DNA of 64,000 bases from the NCBI GenBank assembly GCA_022823165.1, contig JAJDXR010000089.1:1-64000 (forward strand), given 5' to 3'. Below, piece by piece: positions 34,765-43,635 of the stretch. Each line of letters starts with the position of its first letter. Positions within the stretch are counted from its first letter, which is position 1. This DNA is from Anaerolineae bacterium. Its GTDB lineage: Bacteria; Chloroflexota; Anaerolineae; Aggregatilineales; Phototrophicaceae. Both the position numbers and the translations under genes were made by a program. The notes below the pieces were generated by a model, which did no database searches, was not told where the DNA came from, and saw only the letters and a program-made list of their open reading frames with translations.

Positions 34765-37314
34765 ATGCTCGTACCCGTTTCTTGGCTCAAAGATTACGTT
34801 GACATCGACATCCCGGTTGAATTGCTGGCGGAGCGCTTGACCGTCGCCGGCTTGGAAGTGGCGCATATCCGCTACATCGGCCTGCCGCAGGAACCGGCGC
34901 CGGGCGTACTCATGCCGCGCTCGGAACATCTCGTCTGGGACCGGGAGAAACTGCTGCTCGGGCGCATCGTCGAGGTAAAGTCGCATCCGCAAGCTGACCG
35001 GCTGGTGCTGGCCATGGTCGATTATGGCGCGCCCGAGCTGGAGCAGTGTGTGACCGGCGCCACAAATCTCTTCGGCTACAAAGACCAGGGCGAAATCACG
35101 CCGCCGATTTGGAGCGCTTTCGCCATGGAAGGGGCGCGGGTATGGGATGGGCATAGCGCCAAGCCGCGGCAGATGACGCTCAAAGGCAAGGAGTTGCGCG
35201 GCATATTCAACAAGAGCATGGTCTGCTCGGAGAAAGAATTGGGCATCTCCGATGAGCACGAAGGCGTCATCGTCATGGATCACGATGAGCGCTATGTGGC
35301 CGGCGCGCCGCTGGCGGATGTTCTGGGCGATGTGGTGCTGGATATTGAACTGACGCCCAATCTGGCGCGCTGCTTCAGCATGATCGGCGTCGCGCGGGAA
35401 ATCGCCGCGATCCTGGATGGTGACATGCGCTATCCCTCGTTCGACTTTGTGGCGGAAGGCCCAGCGATCGAGGGGCAAGTCGCTATCGAGATACGCGAGC
35501 CGGAATTGAATCCGCGTTTTACGCTGACGCTGCTGCGCGATACCCGGGTCAAGCCGTCGCCCTTCTGGATGCAGCGCCGTCTCAAGCTGATCGGGCAGCG
35601 CCCACGCAACAATATCGTCGATGTGACGAATTACATCACCTTTGAACTGGGCCAGCCCTTGCACGCCTTCGACTATGACAAGCTGGTGGAGCGCGCCGGC
35701 GGCGCGCCCACGATTATCACGCGCCTGCCGGATGCGGGCGAAGACCTGAAGACTCTGGATGATGTACGGCGTGATCTGGGCGCTGAGACCATCCTGGTCG
35801 CCGATACCGCCGGCGCCTTGAGCCTGGGCGGGGTAATCGGCGGCGGCGAGACCGAAATCAGCGAAGCCACCCGCAACGTCCTGGTGGAAGCGGCATCCTG
35901 GAACAATATCGGCATCCGCAAGACCATCAAAGAGCAGCGCGTGCATACGGAAGCCTCGGCGCGCTTCAGCCGCGGCGTACATCCGTCGCAGGCGCTATTG
36001 GGCTGCAAGCGCGGCATCGAGTTGATGCGGCGCCTGGGCGGCGGCCAGGCGGCTCAGGGCCTGCTGGATGATTATCCCTTGCCGCCGCCGACCGTCACGG
36101 TAGAGTTGCCGGTCGCTCGCGTTAAGCGCTTGCTGGGCATGGACGTCTCGCTGGAGCAAGCCGCTGATGTTCTGCGCCGTCTGGAATTCGATGTGACAAC
36201 CGACGGCGACATGCTCCGGGCGACGGCGCCTGATCATCGGCTGGACATCAGCGCTGACCCGGCTGTGGGACAAGCCGACTTGCTGGAAGAGATCGCGCGC
36301 ATCATCGGCTACGATCAAATTCCCGAGACAATTATGGCGGACGAGATGCCGCCGCAGCGCGAGAATACGGCGGTCTTCATTGAGGAGCGCATCCGCGACA
36401 TCCTGGTCGGCCAGGGTTTGTACGAGGTCATCAGCTATCGCTTTACCAGTCGCGAAAGCGAGGCCAGGCTGGCGCCCGACGGCGCGCCGTCTCCCTTGCC
36501 CGATGCCGAGTATATCGAGATCGCCAATCCGGCCGCCAGCGAGCGCAATGTACTGCGCCAGACGCTCATGAGCAATATGCTGGAGAGCGCGGTCAACAAC
36601 GCCCGCTATCAGTCGTCTCAGCGGCTGTTTGAAGTGGGCAAGGTCTACTTGGGACGCGGCGATCTGCTGCCCGATGAACCGCTGCGCCTGGGCATCCTGC
36701 TCACTGGCGCGCGCGGCCGGACCTGGTGGCAAGAAGGCGCCATTGAAAGCGATATGGATTTCTACGACATGAAGGGCATTGTCGAGAATATGCTGGCCGG
36801 GCTGCATATCGAGGACTATCGCCTGGAGCGCGGCACGCACGGCAGCTATCATCCGGGACGCTCGGCTGGCCTCTACATCGGCCGCGAGCGCATCGGCGCC
36901 TTCGGTGAGATTCACCCGCAAGTCGCGGCCCGTTTCAAACTGACGGAGGCCAAAGTAATCTACGGCGAGCTTCAGGTTGCGCCGCTGATTCAGCGGCATC
37001 AACGCTTGCATACCATCACACCGCTGCCGACGACCCCGGCCGTCCTGGAAGATATCGCCTTGATCGTCAGCGCCGACCTGCCGGCGGGCGAAGTTGAAGC
37101 AGTCATCCGCCAGGCGGGCGGACGTTTGCTGCGAGATGTCACGCTTTTCGATGTCTATTCGGGCGACCCGATCCCGGCCGGCAAGAAGAGCCTGGCTTAT
37201 TCGCTGACCTACCAGGACGAGAACTGCACGCTGACCGACAAAAACGCCGCCAAGATCCGCAGAAAGATCATCGGCGCGGCGCGGCATCGCCTCCAGGCCG
37301 AATTGCGTTCCTGA
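34765..37314 (+). CDS. pheT: Phenylalanine-tRNA ligase beta subunit
   Basis: An 849-residue beta subunit, a little longer than the ~795 residues of E. coli. The start MLVPVSWLKDYVDIDIP is typical. Domains in order: an EMAP-type tRNA-binding domain (RIVEVKSHPQADRLVLAMVDYG, residues ~68-170), the B3/B4 editing domain (~220-400) and B5 (~420-500). The catalytic-like core (IEIANPAASERNVLRQTLMSNML) and a C-terminal FDX-ACB anticodon domain (FDVYSGDPIPAGKKSLAYSLTY) complete it. AAAGGAAG precedes the ATG. It forms an alpha2-beta2 enzyme with PheS; the genes are split by the GT-C gene but presumably share one transcript. Confidence 0.96.
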   Translation: MLVPVSWLKDYVDIDIPVELLAERLTVAGLEVAHIRYIGLPQEPAPGVLMPRSEHLVWDREKLLLGRIVEVKSHPQADRLVLAMVDYGAPELEQCVTGATNLFGYKDQGEITPPIWSAFAMEGARVWDGHSAKPRQMTLKGKELRGIFNKSMVCSEKELGISDEHEGVIVMDHDERYVAGAPLADVLGDVVLDIELTPNLARCFSMIGVAREIAAILDGDMRYPSFDFVAEGPAIEGQVAIEIREPELNPRFTLTLLRDTRVKPSPFWMQRRLKLIGQRPRNNIVDVTNYITFELGQPLHAFDYDKLVERAGGAPTIITRLPDAGEDLKTLDDVRRDLGAETILVADTAGALSLGGVIGGGETEISEATRNVLVEAASWNNIGIRKTIKEQRVHTEASARFSRGVHPSQALLGCKRGIELMRRLGGGQAAQGLLDDYPLPPPTVTVELPVARVKRLLGMDVSLEQAADVLRRLEFDVTTDGDMLRATAPDHRLDISADPAVGQADLLEEIARIIGYDQIPETIMADEMPPQRENTAVFIEERIRDILVGQGLYEVISYRFTSRESEARLAPDGAPSPLPDAEYIEIANPAASERNVLRQTLMSNMLESAVNNARYQSSQRLFEVGKVYLGRGDLLPDEPLRLGILLTGARGRTWWQEGAIESDMDFYDMKGIVENMLAGLHIEDYRLERGTHGSYHPGRSAGLYIGRERIGAFGEIHPQVAARFKLTEAKVIYGELQVAPLIQRHQRLHTITPLPTTPAVLEDIALIVSADLPAGEVEAVIRQAGGRLLRDVTLFDVYSGDPIPAGKKSLAYSLTYQDENCTLTDKNAAKIRRKIIGAARHRLQAELRS

Positions 37315-37335
37315 GGCTGATCGGGCGCGCGCGCC

Positions 37336-38352
37336 TCAATAGCCTTTGGCGCGGTCCAACTGGTTGAGCAAGGGATCGTTTTCCAGATAGCGGCGCAGAT
37401 TCTCTTTGAATACCTTTGCCGCTTTCTTGTGATAATCACGCGTGAAGCCGGACAGATGCGGCGTGATAATTACATTGTCGAGGTTCCATAAAGGGCTGGC
37501 GCCCGGCAGCGGTTCTTCCTCGAAGACATCAAGCGCGGCGCCGGCGATCACCCCGGCCGACAAAGCCGTGATTAGCGCTTTCTCATCGACGACAGCCCCG
37601 CGAGAGACGTTAACCAAAACTGCCGACTCCTTCATCGCGGCGAAGACCGCGTCGTCAATCAGGTGTTCGGTGTCTTCGGTATGCGGCGTCGTGACCACCA
37701 GATAATCGCAATCCTTGGCCATTGATGTGATGGTGTCGGCCGGATAGATGCGATCGGGAATATCACCGCTTGGATCTCCCAAGCCCGGCAAGGAAAAGGC
37801 ATTCGACTCTTCTGTGCTGCTGATATCGCGCTTGGTGGCGAGCACCTTCATACCGATCGCCGAGCATATACGCGCCAATTCACGGCCGATGCTGCCGTAG
37901 CCGACAATGCCCACCGTCTGCGAATCCATATCAATTGGCGCAAACACTGCGTGGGGGTCGTCGGGCCATTCAGCCCGGCTTTGCAAATCAAAAGCCAGGC
38001 GCATCTTGTAGTTGAACATGAGCATGTTCATCAAACAGTACTGCGCCATATTCCCGGCGTGTATGCCGCTGGTGGAGGTGACGACAATGTCCTCGGCCTG
38101 TACGATCGAATGATTGATCGCGTGATTGACGCCCGCCGTATGCAGCTGAATCCAGCGCAATTTTGGCGCTTGCTCGGGCTCCGGGAAGTAGCCGGTGGTG
38201 TAGAGGACTTCCGTCCTGGCTATGACATCATGCGCGACATCCGGGAAGTGCCGTTCGATTTGCAGCCGCGGCGACAGGTCTCGCAACTCTGCGACTATCT
38301 CATCCGAGAAGTCCATCGCCAGGGTGACAACTACCGGTTCCGTCTCAGCCAT
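37336..38352 (-). CDS. D-2-hydroxyacid dehydrogenase family protein
   Basis: A 338-residue NAD(P)-dependent 2-hydroxyacid dehydrogenase. The NAD-binding motif is GIVGYGSIGRELA near residue 150. Catalytic residues are present: Arg in LVNVSRGAVVDE, Glu in DVFEEEPLP and His in ITPHLSGFT. The N-terminal catalytic domain contains HTAGVNHAINHSI. Between the NAD motif and the Arg there is an extra ~30-residue segment (SSTEESNAFSLPGLGDPSGD), longer than in most members. Substrate (glyoxylate, hydroxypyruvate, phosphoglycerate-like) is not predictable. It converges with pheT, 21 bases away, and is transcribed alone. Confidence 0.9.
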   Translation of the reverse strand: MAETEPVVVTLAMDFSDEIVAELRDLSPRLQIERHFPDVAHDVIARTEVLYTTGYFPEPEQAPKLRWIQLHTAGVNHAINHSIVQAEDIVVTSTSGIHAGNMAQYCLMNMLMFNYKMRLAFDLQSRAEWPDDPHAVFAPIDMDSQTVGIVGYGSIGRELARICSAIGMKVLATKRDISSTEESNAFSLPGLGDPSGDIPDRIYPADTITSMAKDCDYLVVTTPHTEDTEHLIDDAVFAAMKESAVLVNVSRGAVVDEKALITALSAGVIAGAALDVFEEEPLPGASPLWNLDNVIITPHLSGFTRDYHKKAAKVFKENLRRYLENDPLLNQLDRAKGY

Positions 38353-38552
38353 GCGGTGGTTCCATTGAACGCAACGCGCTCTATTGTCTGGTGTTGGTCT
38401 ATTTGAAGGTTAGCAGTTTGGACAGCCTCAGTCAATGCGGACGTGGGCTGGTAGACGTTGCCTCTTTGAGATAAGATTCTCGCAATCAACGCGGAATCCA
38501 GTGGCGCATCCAGAGCCGGCAAATGCTGTCTGGTATCCAGCAGGAGGGCGCA

Positions 38553-38891
38553 ATGAACGTATGGGAAGATCTTGTAATCACTCAGCATGACAAGCAGCAA
38601 AGCGAACCGCCGGAAGCTGACGATCTCGAGTTAAGCCGGCAGGTATTTGTGCTTTCTGATATGCCCCCGCAACGTTGGATTGAGATTTGTATTGCTGCCT
38701 TGGTTGGTTCGCCTGGCAGGCTCGGCCGGGAGGCGGAGGTCAGTGGACAGCACCTGATCATATGGGGCGGACCGAAAATATTCGACGAGCGTGATGCCAA
38801 CCATCTCAAGAAGTTGGTCGCCTATACAAATGAAAAATACCGCGAGATCCTGGAGCCTGTTGATCTGAGTGGATTCGACGCATTCGGTTAA
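38553..38891 (+). CDS. Hypothetical protein, 112 residues
   Basis: A soluble protein that starts MNVWEDLVITQHDKQQSEPP. The ATG is preceded by a GGAGG at about nine bases, which fixes the start over an upstream in-frame codon. The N-terminal third is acidic. The remainder (QRWIEICIAALVGSPGRLG, HLIIWGGPKIFDERDANHL) suggests a mixed alpha/beta fold. I do not recognise a family. It is followed 15 bases later by a small membrane protein on the same strand, so the two may be an operon. The ~200 bases upstream hold no other gene. Confidence 0.6.
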   Translation: MNVWEDLVITQHDKQQSEPPEADDLELSRQVFVLSDMPPQRWIEICIAALVGSPGRLGREAEVSGQHLIIWGGPKIFDERDANHLKKLVAYTNEKYREILEPVDLSGFDAFG

Positions 38892-38906
38892 TGGGAGCTT
38901 CGTCAG

Positions 38907-39218
38907 ATGATCGAACACAATCTGATCTTGGGATTCGTCGCCGGCTTGTTTACGGTCCTGGGCGGCGTCTGGACTGCTTATCGGCTACTGGGTCATGCTG
39001 TCTATCGAGAGCTTGACCAACAGGGAGAACGTATCAGCAACCTTGAAACAAGGGTTGACACTCAAAACAAGGATGTTAATAGCCGGTTAGATCGTCAGAC
39101 TGATCAACGCCATCAAAGCGAAAAAGAAGCTCAGGACGGACGCGCAAACCTGAGCGCGCGAATACTATTGGTGGAAAAAGAAGTTCGGCGCGTCGCCAGT
39201 AAGGGGCAGGACGAATGA
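38907..39218 (+). CDS. Small membrane-anchored coiled-coil protein
   Basis: A 103-residue protein with an N-terminal membrane helix (LILGFVAGLFTVLGGVWTAYRLL), followed by a long charged heptad-like region (residues ~35-100). It resembles many single-pass bacterial proteins of unknown function with a cytoplasmic coiled coil. It follows the 112-residue gene by 15 bases and precedes fabI by 30 bases. The topology is the reverse of the small protein at 1642-1830, which has its helix at the C-terminus. No specific role can be assigned. Confidence 0.6.
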   Translation: MIEHNLILGFVAGLFTVLGGVWTAYRLLGHAVYRELDQQGERISNLETRVDTQNKDVNSRLDRQTDQRHQSEKEAQDGRANLSARILLVEKEVRRVASKGQDE

Positions 39219-39248
39219 ACCATGAACTAGAACAATAGCGAGGACTGC

Positions 39249-40049
39249 ATGGGTTTATTGGACGGCAAGATCGCACTCATTTTCGGCGTCGCCAACAAGC
39301 ATTCCATCGGCTGGGGCATCGCGCGCGCCTTGCATCGAGAAGGCGCCACCATCGCCTTGAGCTATGCCATGGATCGGCTGGAGAAGCGCGTTCGCCCGCT
39401 GGGCGAGTCCATTGGCTGCGAGTTCATGATGCAAGCCGATGTCGGCAAGGCCGCGGAGATGGACGCCGTTTTTGAAGCGGTCGCCGAGAAGTACGGCAAG
39501 CTGGATGTGCTGGCGCATTCGGTGGCTTTCGCCGAGCGCGACGCCCTGGGCGGGCGCTTTGTCGACTTGCGGCGCGAGTCGCTCCTGAGCGCCATTGATA
39601 TCAGCGCCGTCAGCCTGATTGAACTGGCGCGGCGAGCCGAACCGCTGATGCCGGCGGGCGGCAGCATCATGAGCCTGACCTACAATGCCTCGCGCGCGGT
39701 CGTGCCCAACTACAACGCTATGGCCGTCGCCAAAGCGGCGCTTGAAGCCATCACCATGTATCTGGCGGCCGATTTGGGCAGGGGCAAGATTCGCGTCAAC
39801 GCCATCAGCGCCGGCGCCATCAAGACGCTCTCGGCGGGCGGCATCGCCGGCTTCCGCGATTTGTTGAAGTATGCTGAGGTGACCGCGCCCATGAAGGAGT
39901 TGGTCAGCCAAGACGATGTCGGCGACCTGGCCTTATTCCTGGCTTCGGATCTTTCGCGGCGTATTACCGGCGAAGTCATTTATGTCGATGCCGGGCACAA
40001 CATCATGGGTTATACCGATGTCGAAGCGCTGGTGAACGAAGCCGAGTGA
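39249..40049 (+). CDS. fabI: Enoyl-[acyl-carrier-protein] reductase (NADH) FabI
   Basis: A 266-residue enoyl-ACP reductase that carries out the last reduction of each fatty-acid elongation cycle. It has the divergent SDR nucleotide motif GVANKHSIGWGIARALHREGA typical of FabI, LDVLAHSVAFAERDALGG, and the catalytic pair YNAMAVAK (Tyr-x6-Lys). Near the C-terminus RVNAISAGAIKTLSAGGI and GEVIYVDAGHNIMG match the family. Length agrees with E. coli FabI (262). A GAGGA ribosome site precedes the ATG. The position equivalent to E. coli Gly93 is Ala, as in other natural FabI proteins. No other fatty-acid genes are adjacent. Confidence 0.94.
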   Translation: MGLLDGKIALIFGVANKHSIGWGIARALHREGATIALSYAMDRLEKRVRPLGESIGCEFMMQADVGKAAEMDAVFEAVAEKYGKLDVLAHSVAFAERDALGGRFVDLRRESLLSAIDISAVSLIELARRAEPLMPAGGSIMSLTYNASRAVVPNYNAMAVAKAALEAITMYLAADLGRGKIRVNAISAGAIKTLSAGGIAGFRDLLKYAEVTAPMKELVSQDDVGDLALFLASDLSRRITGEVIYVDAGHNIMGYTDVEALVNEAE

Positions 40050-40086
40050 TCTCGCGCTGCCTGACGCTGAAAGACCGCGGCGCCTC

Positions 40087-41481
40087 TTATTCCATAGAAT
40101 GCGACAGTACAGCCGCCAGTTCGGCATCCGAGCGCTGAGACAGCGCTTGGTCCGGTTGCTTGACTTGCCGCAAGGCGAAATAGGCGACCAGCAAGCCGAC
40201 GAATCCGCAAAGGAATACCGACCCGTAGGCGATTGCATGTTCGCCCGAGAGCAGCAGCATCAGATCTCGCGCCATGCCGCCGCCGGCAACGCCCGCCCCC
40301 CGCGCAAAAGTTACGCAGAGCGTCCAAAACCCCAAAAAGGTCCCGGCCCGGCCCGCTGGACTCAACTCCATCATCAAACCCAAGGTGCCGATATTCCAAA
40401 TGCCGAGCCCCACACCCAGCAAGACCAGACCCGGCGTCACCAGTTGACGCGCTGCGCCGAAGGCCGACAGGGCGAATACCGCATAAGCAAGCATTAACAC
40501 AATGACGCCGCAGCGCGCCAGATTGCCGTTGGTAAACAGCGAATGCCGCCCGGAAAAGAACAGGACCACGAAAGAGCCGATGATGGCCATTCCGCCCCAG
40601 TAAGCTGAGAAGCGGTTGGTGACATGCGCCTCCATGCCGAAGAGTTGACCGGCGAAGGGTTCCAGCACCGTGTCTTGCAAGAAGGCGAAGAGCATAGACA
40701 GCGTGAGATAAAAGAGAAAGAAACGCATTTGGCGGCTTCGCCACACCTGCGCCAGATCACTGCGAAAACTCAGACGGTCCTGCGCAGCCGGCGCCTTGTA
40801 TAGAGCGTTCCGGCGTTCTTCCCCTAACAGTGAAAAGAACCAAAGCAGAGCCAGTACGCCAGCTGTCACCACAAACAAATTCAGCACCGACTGCGACGTA
40901 AATCCGAGCGCGCCGGCGTCTTCGTTATGCGGCAACAGGATACTGAAAAATATCCCGCCAGCCGCGAAGCCCATCAGCAGAAAAGTCCAGACTATCCCAA
41001 CTGCGCGTCCGCGCTGATGCTCAGCCGCCCGATCATGAATCAGCGCCAGGAAGGTGGCGCCGGATAGCGCGCTGCCCAAGCTGAATAGCAAGAATGACAA
41101 AACGAGAGCCAGCCAAATCAGCCCGGGAACCGCGTCCGTGGCGCCCAGTTGCGCGCGGCTGACCAGCTCAGCGGTGGAAAAACCAAGCGTTACCGTGCTG
41201 ACCGTCATCATGGCGCGGCCCAGCCAGATCCAGAAGAGCCGCCTGAACCCGCCAACGCTGTGAGTATCCGAATAGCGACCGGCAAGCACCCCCAAAGGCG
41301 CCAGAAAATAGCGCAGGCCCGTCAAGAGCCCGACAAAAGCGGCGCTGAAGCCCAGGTCCGCCACCATGATGCGATTCCAAACGCCGGTGGCCAAGACGTC
41401 AACCATGCCCGATCCCAAGTGGAAAAGCGCAAGTTTGAGGTTGCGGCCAGTCGAAAGGTTAAGGCTATCCGCCTGTTTCAT
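40087..41481 (-). CDS. PucC/BCD-family MFS transporter-like protein
   Basis: A 464-residue major-facilitator protein with 12 likely helices. Its N-terminal wording is characteristic of the PucC/LhaA (bacteriochlorophyll delivery) family: LALFHLGSGMVDVLATGVWNRIMVADLG, then VGLLTGLRYFLAPLGVLAGRYSDTHSVGGFRR. In phototrophs members act in light-harvesting complex assembly. Homologues also occur in organisms without obvious phototrophy, so the role here is open. No bacteriochlorophyll, puf or chlorosome gene is in this window. A perfect consensus promoter lies 40-67 bases upstream, so the gene is probably strongly expressed. Family call is from motif memory. Confidence 0.8.
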   Translation of the reverse strand: MKQADSLNLSTGRNLKLALFHLGSGMVDVLATGVWNRIMVADLGFSAAFVGLLTGLRYFLAPLGVLAGRYSDTHSVGGFRRLFWIWLGRAMMTVSTVTLGFSTAELVSRAQLGATDAVPGLIWLALVLSFLLFSLGSALSGATFLALIHDRAAEHQRGRAVGIVWTFLLMGFAAGGIFFSILLPHNEDAGALGFTSQSVLNLFVVTAGVLALLWFFSLLGEERRNALYKAPAAQDRLSFRSDLAQVWRSRQMRFFLFYLTLSMLFAFLQDTVLEPFAGQLFGMEAHVTNRFSAYWGGMAIIGSFVVLFFSGRHSLFTNGNLARCGVIVLMLAYAVFALSAFGAARQLVTPGLVLLGVGLGIWNIGTLGLMMELSPAGRAGTFLGFWTLCVTFARGAGVAGGGMARDLMLLLSGEHAIAYGSVFLCGFVGLLVAYFALRQVKQPDQALSQRSDAELAAVLSHSME

Positions 41482-41520
41482 ACGTATGATTCTTCAGTAT
41501 TTTATAGATTTCAGCCGGGA

Positions 41521-41548
41521 ATTATACAGGTTCAGGGTAGGGTGTCAA
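41521..41548 (-). promoter_or_regulatory. Consensus sigma-70 promoter of the PucC-like gene
   Basis: Minus strand TTGACA (41548-41543), 16-base spacer, TATAAT (41526-41521): both hexamers match the consensus exactly. Transcription would start near 41514, giving a 33-base leader. Confidence 0.75.
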
Positions 41549-41624
41549 TGCAAAGGAAGCAGAAATGGCGAGATTTTATGATATACTGAAAGTGGATGTG
41601 TTTGACTACGAAAGCGAGGTTCAG

Positions 41625-42086
41625 ATGTTCCAACACCGACCCTTCAATAAGATCGTCGTGCCGACCGATGGCTCCGCCTGGAGTGAGCGCGCCATACCCT
41701 ATGCAGTGGATTTCGCGCGCATTGGCGGCGGCGAGGTCATCCTGTTGCACATTTTTACGCCGCCGATGCACGAGTTCGTCGATTCGCTGGCCATCGCCGG
41801 GGAATATGAATTGGCGAATCGGATTCGGGAGGAAATCAAGCAGCATCTGCTTGGGTTGCGCAATGAAGTGCGGGAACAAGGGGTGGACTGTCGCTTGCAC
41901 ATCATTGACGCGGTCGGCGTCGGTCAGCATATCATCGAGTACATTGAAGAAGAGAACATCGACCTGGCGGTGATGACTACGCACGGCCATTCCGGTTTGG
42001 CGCGGTTGGTATTCGGCAGCGTCGCCAACAAGGTCATGCACGATGTCAACGTGCCGGTGCTGGTGATTCGGCCGGATCTGGAATAA
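41625..42086 (+). CDS. Universal stress protein (UspA family)
   Basis: A 153-residue single-domain Usp protein. The start FNKIVVPTDGSAWSERAIPYAVDFA is typical, and the C-terminal ATP-binding loop THGHSGLARLVFGSVANKVM ends in NVPVLVIRP. The loop is complete, so ATP binding is likely. Usp proteins help cells survive starvation and other stress by uncertain means. ATG 41625 has GAGG six bases upstream. An in-frame ATG at 41565 would add twenty residues (ARFYDILKVDVFDYESEVQ) and also has a fair AAGGAAG upstream, so the start is not certain. The gene is divergent from the PucC-like gene. Confidence 0.9.
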   Translation: MFQHRPFNKIVVPTDGSAWSERAIPYAVDFARIGGGEVILLHIFTPPMHEFVDSLAIAGEYELANRIREEIKQHLLGLRNEVREQGVDCRLHIIDAVGVGQHIIEYIEEENIDLAVMTTHGHSGLARLVFGSVANKVMHDVNVPVLVIRPDLE

Positions 42087-42131
42087 TCCTGCAGCAAGGC
42101 AATGACTGCTGGTGGGGCGCCAGCCGCTCCA

Positions 42132-42605
42132 CTATTGCAGGATCTCGTCGAACGGCGGCAGGCGCCGCTTGACCCAGGTTTTGATGCGCTGCAGCGCATT
42201 TAATGCTTTTGCTTTTCCCGCGGCCGCCAACTGGAGCCCCTCAAATTCATCCAGGTCCAGGAGCAGCGTTTCGCCATCGGGGTGGACGAAGACATCCAGC
42301 GCCAGGTCGTCCGCCGTTACACTAGCGCTTGTGATCAAGGGCGGCCGTGTGATATTGCAGTACCAGCCCTTCAGCGCCAACGTATCGCCGTCCCGCACGC
42401 GGAAGATATTGAACCACTGATCGACGTAGAACCACTCGCGGAAACGGTCGCCGCGGCGCAATTTGACAAAACCCAAGTCTCGATCAGCCAGCGCGAAAAC
42501 GGCGTCTATGCAGACGAAGCCTTGGTTGCGCTCCACCAGAACACCATCGTAGGCGAATTTGGTATTACCTTGAGCGTTACGTTTGATCACGGTAAACTTT
42601 TGCAT
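42132..42605 (-). CDS. DUF402 domain protein
   Basis: A 157-residue DUF402 protein. The fold binds nucleotide or phosphate-like ligands in related proteins (Bacillus YgaC/Ntdp nucleoside phosphatase). Marks are DRFREWFYVDQWFNIFRVRDGD, LKGWYCNITRPPLI, DLALDVFVHPDGETLLLDLDEFE and the acidic cluster of the last motif. The conserved Asp/Glu residues for divalent metal binding are present. The start codon overlaps the stop of the thiamine pyrophosphokinase gene (TGATG), so the two are translationally coupled. This pairing suggests a nucleotide- or pyrophosphate-related role, but that is inference. Confidence 0.8.
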   Translation of the reverse strand: MQKFTVIKRNAQGNTKFAYDGVLVERNQGFVCIDAVFALADRDLGFVKLRRGDRFREWFYVDQWFNIFRVRDGDTLALKGWYCNITRPPLITSASVTADDLALDVFVHPDGETLLLDLDEFEGLQLAAAGKAKALNALQRIKTWVKRRLPPFDEILQ

Positions 42606-43255
42606 CAGGCGCGACCGATGGCGCGCGCGAGCAAAAGTAAGCCACTGCGGAAATTAATCTCTGCCCTTTCCGCCAGCATCACATTGCTGATGCCGCGCGC
42701 CGGACCCAGCTGCAGCGAATCGCCCTCCAGGGCGTATTTCAGATTCTCCGTGGTGATGCCGCCAGCGCTTGCCGACAGCGGCAGCAGCGAAATCGTATCG
42801 CCGCTGGCGCCGTAGACAGTATGAACGCCGGGCCGCAGCAAGCGAATCTCTTGCGCGCCGTCAACAAAGATAAGCTCCAGCTCGCTTAGCGCCGGATGCG
42901 TCAGCAGCAAAATATTGGCCAGCGTCTGGTCGAAGCGGCCGCCCAAACCACCCAGGATCGCGACCGATTCCGCCCCGATTTCGGCGCAGTGCAGCAGCGC
43001 CAATTCCAGATCGGTCTCGTCCTTGTCCGGCGGATGCCGCCTGAAGTCCGCGCCTTCCGCCGCGAAGCTGTGAACCTGCGCCGGCGTCAGCGAGTCCATA
43101 TCGCCGATGATCGTATGCGGCTTCAAGCCCAGCGCGCGAGCATGCAGCGCGCCGCCGTCAGCGCAGATGACGCGGGCAGCCCCGGCTTGAGCCAGGCAGC
43201 GCTGTACCATCTCGCCATCTGTGAAGACGCCGTTGGCGAAAAGCAACACATGCAT
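42605..43255 (-). CDS. Thiamine pyrophosphokinase
   Basis: A 216-residue enzyme that transfers pyrophosphate from ATP to thiamine to make the cofactor thiamine pyrophosphate. Family motifs: ICADGGALHARALGLKPHTIIGDMDSL near residues 35-60, HPPDKDETDLELAL near 75-88, and GGLGGRFDQTLANI near 105. The C-terminal B1-binding domain includes GDTISLLPLS and GISNVM. All catalytic acids are present. ATG 43255 (MHVLLFANG) has GAGG nine bases upstream. The DUF402 gene follows with a one-base overlap. No other thiamine genes and no TPP riboswitch are seen nearby. Confidence 0.88.
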   Translation of the reverse strand: MHVLLFANGVFTDGEMVQRCLAQAGAARVICADGGALHARALGLKPHTIIGDMDSLTPAQVHSFAAEGADFRRHPPDKDETDLELALLHCAEIGAESVAILGGLGGRFDQTLANILLLTHPALSELELIFVDGAQEIRLLRPGVHTVYGASGDTISLLPLSASAGGITTENLKYALEGDSLQLGPARGISNVMLAERAEINFRSGLLLLARAIGRA

Positions 43256-43397
43256 GATCAGAAGCCTCGGACTTTTCACTTTGCATTCAAGCGTTCGCAG
43301 ATATTACCATCAGCCAGACCGGGCTCACAGTTGCAGCGAGCGGCCATCGCTGTTGCCAGGCCGACAACGGCATTTCCATACAAGGCCTCTGTGCCCT

Positions 43398-43529
43398 GGA
43401 AGTGGCTATCTTGGTGGATATTTCTTGAATGCCGTGCTTGGCACAGGTTAATTCACCACAGAGACACAGAGGGCACAGAGATTTTTCTTTGGGTCGACGG
43501 GAAACCGCATCCACTATAATAGACACTCC
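43398..43529 (-). repeat. Dispersed element R1, copy C (132 bp, inverted)
   Basis: The shortest of three good copies of an element also found at 52298-52452 and 60523-60676, here in the opposite orientation. Its ends are imperfect inverted repeats (GGAAGTGGCTATCTTGGTGGAT on one side, GGAGTGTCTATTATAGTGGAT on the other). Inside it carries TTCACCACAGAGACACAGAG. It lacks a ~22-base insertion (CCGGCGGGCAGTGTCTACGC-type) present in the other two copies. The surrounding gap 43280-43635 has no gene that I can support. Confidence 0.8.
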
Positions 43530-43635
43530 TGTGTCCTCAGTAGAGGCAATTTAGTCAGGCGAAATTCAGCATAAAGTTTGCAGCGTGCGCAATCTATGTT
43601 AATTTCAAGTTCATTTCAACGATTATGAGGCTCCA

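Noticed and set aside
39520..39550. FabI residue matching E. coli Gly93 is Ala, suggesting triclosan resistance
   Set aside because: Other natural FabI proteins also carry Ala there, so it is not evidence of resistance.
43256..43397. Searched for a TPP riboswitch before thiamine pyrophosphokinase
   Set aside because: No CTGAGA...ACC-TGA-type core is seen on the minus strand.
43287..43526. 79-codon open frame on the minus strand
   Set aside because: It lies within and across repeat R1, and related frames appear in the other copies; a repeat-derived shadow.
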